Assembly: GCF_900130075.1 (NCBI RefSeq)
Contig: NZ_LT671418.1
Location: forward strand, 806,001 to 870,000
DNA length: 64,000 nucleotides
DNA from: Herminiimonas arsenitoxidans
GTDB lineage: Bacteria; Pseudomonadota; Gammaproteobacteria; Burkholderiales; Burkholderiaceae_D
Reading direction: 5' to 3'
The notes under the pieces are model-generated. The model ran no database searches and was not told where the DNA came from. It was given only the letters and a program-made list of their open reading frames with translations. Of the stretch, positions 60,606 to 64,000 are shown piece after piece (the stretch's first letter is position 1; every line of letters begins with the position of its first letter). The position numbers and the translations under genes were made by a program.

Positions 60606-61676
60606 ATGAAGAAGTACCCCGCCCTGCTCCCTTTTGCTGAATTATTGCCGACGCTGGAGCAGTTCGATGCCGTCATTGATGTCCGCAGTCCCAGCGAATT
60701 CGCACTGGATCATATTCCTGGCGCGATCAATTGTCCGGTGCTGGATGATGAAGAGCGTCATCGCGTCGGTACGATGTATAGGCAAATCGGTTCTTTTGAA
60801 GCAAAGAAAATTGGTGCCGCGCTGATTGCACACAACATTGCTAGGCATATCGAAACGCAATTCAGAGACAAACCACAAGACTGGAAGCCTCTGATTTACT
60901 GCTGGCGCGGCGGCAATCGCAGCGGTGCCATGGCACTCATACTGGCACGCATTGGCTGGCCAGCAGTGCAGCTAGACGGTGGCTACAAGGAATATCGTCG
61001 TTATGTGAATACCGAATTGGCAGAACTGCCATCGCGCTTCACGTTTCAGGTTATTTGCGGCCCGACCGGTAGTGGTAAAAGTCGTTTGTTGCAAACACTA
61101 GCTCGCAACGGCGCTCAAGTGCTTGATCTGGAAAAACTGGCATCGCATCGCGGCTCCGTACTCGGCAATTTACCAAGTGAAGCACAACCATCGCAGAAGA
61201 AATTCGAAAGTGACATCTGGCAAACATTGCGCCAATTCGATCCTCAGCAAGTCATCTACATAGAATCAGAAAGCAAAAAAGTCGGCGATCTGCGCGTCCC
61301 CGATGCCTTGATAGAGAGCATGCGCAAATCCAAGTGTATTGCTCTCAACCTAAGTCACGACAATAGAATCAAGTTACTCATGCAGGATTACTCACATTTC
61401 CTCAATGATCCAACCCTGCTGAATACGCAACTTGCCTGCCTGGTACAACTCCACGGTCGTGAAAAGATCGCACTATGGCAAGCAATGGCTTCCAATCAAG
61501 AGATGGAAAAACTGGTCGGCGAATTACTACGTGATCACTATGACCCTGCATACAGTCGATCAATCGAGAGAAATTTTGTGCATGTGAAGGACGCACAGCA
61601 AATCAATCTATCGGGATTATCTGACGCCGAGTTCAATACTGCAGCAGAACAAATCAGCTTACTGGCACCAACATAA
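60606..61676 (+). CDS. selU: tRNA 2-selenouridine synthase
   Basis: 356 residues. The rhodanese domain (about 10-138) has DVRSPSEFALDHIPGAINCPVL and the catalytic Cys99 in YCWRGGNRSG. The P-loop domain has CGPTGSGKS (about 151-159). It geranylates and then selenates 2-thiouridine at the wobble base of some tRNAs (also called MnmH/YbbB). It needs selenophosphate from SelD, which is not in this window. It starts four bases after tesA and ends at a bidirectional terminator. Confidence 0.95.
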   Translation: MKKYPALLPFAELLPTLEQFDAVIDVRSPSEFALDHIPGAINCPVLDDEERHRVGTMYRQIGSFEAKKIGAALIAHNIARHIETQFRDKPQDWKPLIYCWRGGNRSGAMALILARIGWPAVQLDGGYKEYRRYVNTELAELPSRFTFQVICGPTGSGKSRLLQTLARNGAQVLDLEKLASHRGSVLGNLPSEAQPSQKKFESDIWQTLRQFDPQQVIYIESESKKVGDLRVPDALIESMRKSKCIALNLSHDNRIKLLMQDYSHFLNDPTLLNTQLACLVQLHGREKIALWQAMASNQEMEKLVGELLRDHYDPAYSRSIERNFVHVKDAQQINLSGLSDAEFNTAAEQISLLAPT

Positions 61677-61704
61677 TCTTCTGATCACGGGTACAACGCA
61701 TAAT

Positions 61705-61732
61705 AAAAAAGCCGCTTTTCAGCGGCTTTTTT
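61705..61732. terminator. Bidirectional terminator between selU and ppiD
   Basis: An A run with GCCGCT pairs with AGCGGC and a T run around TTTC. The stem is perfect and serves both convergent genes. Confidence 0.9.
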
Positions 61733-61760
61733 ATTGAATGCACCTCAGTGCATAAAGTCT

Positions 61761-63674
61761 TTATTCCACAGTATCTGTCTTGGCGACAGCTGGCTTAAGA
61801 ATTTTCACTTTGGCTTTTTGTTTCAAGACATCGATATATGCCTGCATCTCTTCCTGAGCCAACGCTGCAGTGATTTGCTGCTTCTCGGCTTGACGCTTGG
61901 CATCATCGACCTTCGTCGGTTGTACCACACGCACGATGCGCAATACACCGTAACCTTGATTCGGCACTTCAACGCCAACATACGCAGGCAACTTACTGGT
62001 GTCCGCTTTCATCACTGCCAGGAACAAAGCTGGATTCACGCCTTGGCTTTTCGCACGCGATACTGTTTGCGTTGCCGAGAAACCAGTCGCATCATCCTTC
62101 GCTTTCAACTCAGCCAATTTCGTTTCGCCCGCTTTTTTAGCCAGAGCAGTAGCTTCAACCTGAATGACGCGATCACGTACTTGCGCCTTCACTTCTTCGA
62201 AAGGACGCTTGCTTGCAGGCTTGTACTCAATTACACGACCAGCGATCAGCGTATTTGGCGCAACTTCCACTGCTTCCGTATTGCGTTTATTTTTCAACGA
62301 ATCTTCGGAGAACAATGCAGCCAGGAATTTCTGATTATTGAACGGTGCAGTCGGTGCAATAGCAGGATTCGGTTGGCGCGACAGATTGTTAGCTGTTTCA
62401 ATTTTCAGCTTCAGTTTGTCAGCCACTGTTTTCAGGCTATCAGCTTGTTCGTAAACCGTATTGTTGAAAACATCTGCGGTTTCCGCATATTTCTTGGTGA
62501 CTAATTGTTTTCTGATTTCATTGGCGATTTCGCCTTTGACTTCATCCAGAGATTTGGTCGATGCCGGTTTGATCGCCGTTACTTTGATGATGTGGAAACC
62601 GTAATCCGATGGCACCAGATCGCTCAACTCGCCCTGCTTCAATTTGAAAGCAGCATCTTCAAATGGTTTGACCATCATGCCTTTGCTAAAAAAGCCGAGA
62701 TCGCCACCACGTTCTGCAGAACCTGGATCGTTCGAATTCTCTTTCGCCAGCTTGGCAAATTCAGATGGATTCTTGCGTAGTGTTTCCAGCAATTTCTCTG
62801 CTTTGGCTTTCGCTGCGGCTTTATCTGCATCAGATGCATCTTTATTCACGGCAACCAGAATATGGCTGGCACGACGCTGCTCATCCACGCCATAGTGTTT
62901 TGCGTTTTGCTCGTAGTACGACTTGATGTCCGCATCGCTCACATTGATTTGCGAAGCAAGCGCATCAGCCGTCAGCACTACGTATTCCGCCTTCACTTCT
63001 TCTGGCACGGAAAACTCATTGCTCTTGTCGTAATACGCTTTGAGCATGTCGTCCGTCACCTTGACTTGTGAAGCATAGTCAGGTGCCTTGAATGTCAGGT
63101 ATTGCACTTCGCGCTCTTGCTCGCCCAGCTCAGACAAACGCTTGGCCAGTGAGTCCGGCGCAAAAGCTGTTGCTTGAATCGCCGCATTGACTTGCTGCAT
63201 GGTCAAGTCATGACGCAAATTGCTTTCATACATTGTTGGCGTCATGCCTTGCGCTGCCAACAGTGTTTTGTATCGTTCTATATCAAACTTGCCATCGGCT
63301 GTGGTCAAGCCCATGCCCATAATGGTTTGTTGCAAGGTTTGATCCGAGACGGATAATTTTTCACGCTTGGCTTCGGCTGCCAACACACGTTGTGCAATCA
63401 GATTTTCCAAAACTTCTTGTTTCGCTTCTGGCGTATCGAACATCTTCGGATCGAATTGCTCGCCAAACATTTGGCGGAAACGCTCCATCTGGTCGCGTTG
63501 CGCCGCATCCCATTCTGGTTGCGTAATCGGCTGACCATCAACTTTTGCAACGGTCGTGGAAGAGTCGCCCATACTGGTGTAGCTCTCCAATCCGAACAAT
63601 GCGAACGAAGGGAAAATTACCAGCAGCAGCAGAAACTGCATCAGACGTTGGTGGGTGCGAATGAAATCAAACAT
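61761..63674 (-). CDS. ppiD: Peptidyl-prolyl cis-trans isomerase D
   Basis: 637 residues. An N-terminal membrane anchor (LMQFLLLLVIFPSFALFGLESY) is followed by the SurA-like N-domain with VDGQPITQPEWDAAQRDQMERFRQMFGEQFDP. The parvulin domain (about 265-360) has RRASHILVAVN, NDPGSAERGGDLGFFSKGMMVKPFEDAAFKLKQGELSDLV and YGFHIIKV. The C-terminal part is a second helical and parvulin-like region. It helps folding of outer-membrane proteins from the inner-membrane side. It lies downstream of two tRNA genes but is separated from them by a terminator. Confidence 0.95.
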   Translation of the reverse strand: MFDFIRTHQRLMQFLLLLVIFPSFALFGLESYTSMGDSSTTVAKVDGQPITQPEWDAAQRDQMERFRQMFGEQFDPKMFDTPEAKQEVLENLIAQRVLAAEAKREKLSVSDQTLQQTIMGMGLTTADGKFDIERYKTLLAAQGMTPTMYESNLRHDLTMQQVNAAIQATAFAPDSLAKRLSELGEQEREVQYLTFKAPDYASQVKVTDDMLKAYYDKSNEFSVPEEVKAEYVVLTADALASQINVSDADIKSYYEQNAKHYGVDEQRRASHILVAVNKDASDADKAAAKAKAEKLLETLRKNPSEFAKLAKENSNDPGSAERGGDLGFFSKGMMVKPFEDAAFKLKQGELSDLVPSDYGFHIIKVTAIKPASTKSLDEVKGEIANEIRKQLVTKKYAETADVFNNTVYEQADSLKTVADKLKLKIETANNLSRQPNPAIAPTAPFNNQKFLAALFSEDSLKNKRNTEAVEVAPNTLIAGRVIEYKPASKRPFEEVKAQVRDRVIQVEATALAKKAGETKLAELKAKDDATGFSATQTVSRAKSQGVNPALFLAVMKADTSKLPAYVGVEVPNQGYGVLRIVRVVQPTKVDDAKRQAEKQQITAALAQEEMQAYIDVLKQKAKVKILKPAVAKTDTVE

Positions 63675-63721
63675 GGCTAACCAATCACAGACAAAGCGCG
63701 ATCAATACGTCGCATATATGA

Positions 63722-63749
63722 AAAAAGGCGAACTCTCGTTCGCCTTTTT
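63722..63749 (-). terminator. Terminator after the tRNA genes
   Basis: AAAAAGGCGAAC and GTTCGCCTTTTT pair perfectly, just downstream of tRNA-Asp on the reverse strand and before ppiD. Confidence 0.85.
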
Positions 63750-63755
63750 GGTTTT

Positions 63756-63832
63756 TGGCGGAGTGGACGGGACTCGAACCCGCGACCCCCGGCGTGACAG
63801 GCCGGTATTCTAACCAGCTGAACTACCACTCC
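63756..63832 (-). tRNA. tRNA-Asp (GTC)
   Basis: The reverse strand folds as a complete tRNA: acceptor GGAGTGG/CCACTCC, D arm with AGCTGGTTAGA, anticodon loop CTGTCAC with GTC, T arm GGGTTCGAGTCC, discriminator G and an encoded CCA (77 bases in all). Confidence 0.97.
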
Positions 63833-63868
63833 TAAACTACTTGATGTTTATTTTGCGAGTTTGACTGA

Positions 63869-63944
63869 TGGTGGGTGCTGACGGGGTCGAACCGCCGACC
63901 TACGCCTTGTAAGGGCGCCGCTCTACCAACTGAGCTAAGCACCC
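63869..63944 (-). tRNA. tRNA-Val (TAC)
   Basis: The reverse strand folds as a complete tRNA: acceptor GGGTGCT/AGCACCC, D arm AGCTCAGTTGGTAGAGC, anticodon loop CTTACAA with TAC, T arm GGTTCGACCCC, discriminator A and an encoded CCA (76 bases). Probably co-transcribed with tRNA-Asp 36 bases downstream. Confidence 0.97.
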
Positions 63945-64000
63945 AAATCTTTGCTTAACCAGACAAACATACAGCGTTGTCACCACGCCGCAAAAGAAAT

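Overview
The window looks like a chromosomal stretch from a betaproteobacterium of the order Burkholderiales, most likely family Oxalobacteraceae (Herminiimonas/Janthinobacterium-like). I infer this from the recognisable proteins (MexEF-OprN-type efflux, Mqo, KatG, LivFGMHK-type transporter, PurL, SelO, SelU) and from a dispersed inverted repeat at 49.2-49.7 kb of a kind I associate with this group. No database search was possible. Most of the window is ordinary chromosome. There are no prophage blocks, CRISPR arrays or rRNA operons; the only mobile-element traces are an IS21 remnant and an orphan IS3-type OrfA.

Layout. 0-2.5 kb: a catabolic operon (carboxymuconolactone-decarboxylase-like protein, 3-hydroxyisobutyrate-dehydrogenase-like reductase, aldehyde dehydrogenase running off the left edge) facing its GntR/FCD regulator, with a clear operator between. 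2.5-3.2 kb: a methyltransferase broken by a one-base frameshift. 3.2-7.6 kb: the most unusual locus, with a single-domain ModE-like regulator, a TiaS-like IDDTD-motif protein, a small S-component-like membrane protein and a TonB-dependent receptor carrying 18 consecutive glycines. Two palindromes resembling ModE boxes lie in front of its transcription units. 8-14.7 kb: diguanylate cyclase, membrane Mrr-like nuclease, VanY-type peptidase, and two LysR/oxidoreductase divergent pairs. 15.2-18.4 kb: two exported Gly/Ser-rich proteins, an orphan OrfA and a GlxA-type regulator. 18.4-20.1 kb: DUF4197 protein and an exported ATP-dependent DNA ligase (LigE type). 21.2-28.4 kb: RND tripartite efflux operon, a 60-residue exported protein and a TetR regulator with a perfect palindromic operator. 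28.4-35.6 kb: DUF924, YjfB, a cardiolipin-synthase-like lipoprotein, Mqo, a DUF2252-MgtC pair, the IS21 remnant and a glyoxalase-fold protein. 35.8-40.1 kb: KatG and a dCache-like GGDEF protein.

40.2-45.2 kb: a five-gene branched-chain-amino-acid-type ABC importer whose last ATPase has Arg in place of the Walker A Lys. 45.4-49.1 kb: selO-msrB-yciB-bolA-ppiC, mostly overlapping, suggesting a redox and envelope stress unit. 49.2-49.7 kb: two inverted copies of a dispersed repeat. 49.8-56.1 kb: purL, DoxX, an AI-2E-family permease and a 49-residue membrane protein. 56.4-61.7 kb: DadA-like oxidase, bifunctional NAD(P)HX repair enzyme, ybbA/tesA with interleaved start codons, and selU. 61.8-63.9 kb: PpiD, then tRNA-Asp and tRNA-Val.

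The best candidate for an undescribed system is the ModE-like/TiaS-like/S-component-like/TonB receptor locus. The sequence supports its co-regulation by a ModE-type protein; its substrate is unknown.
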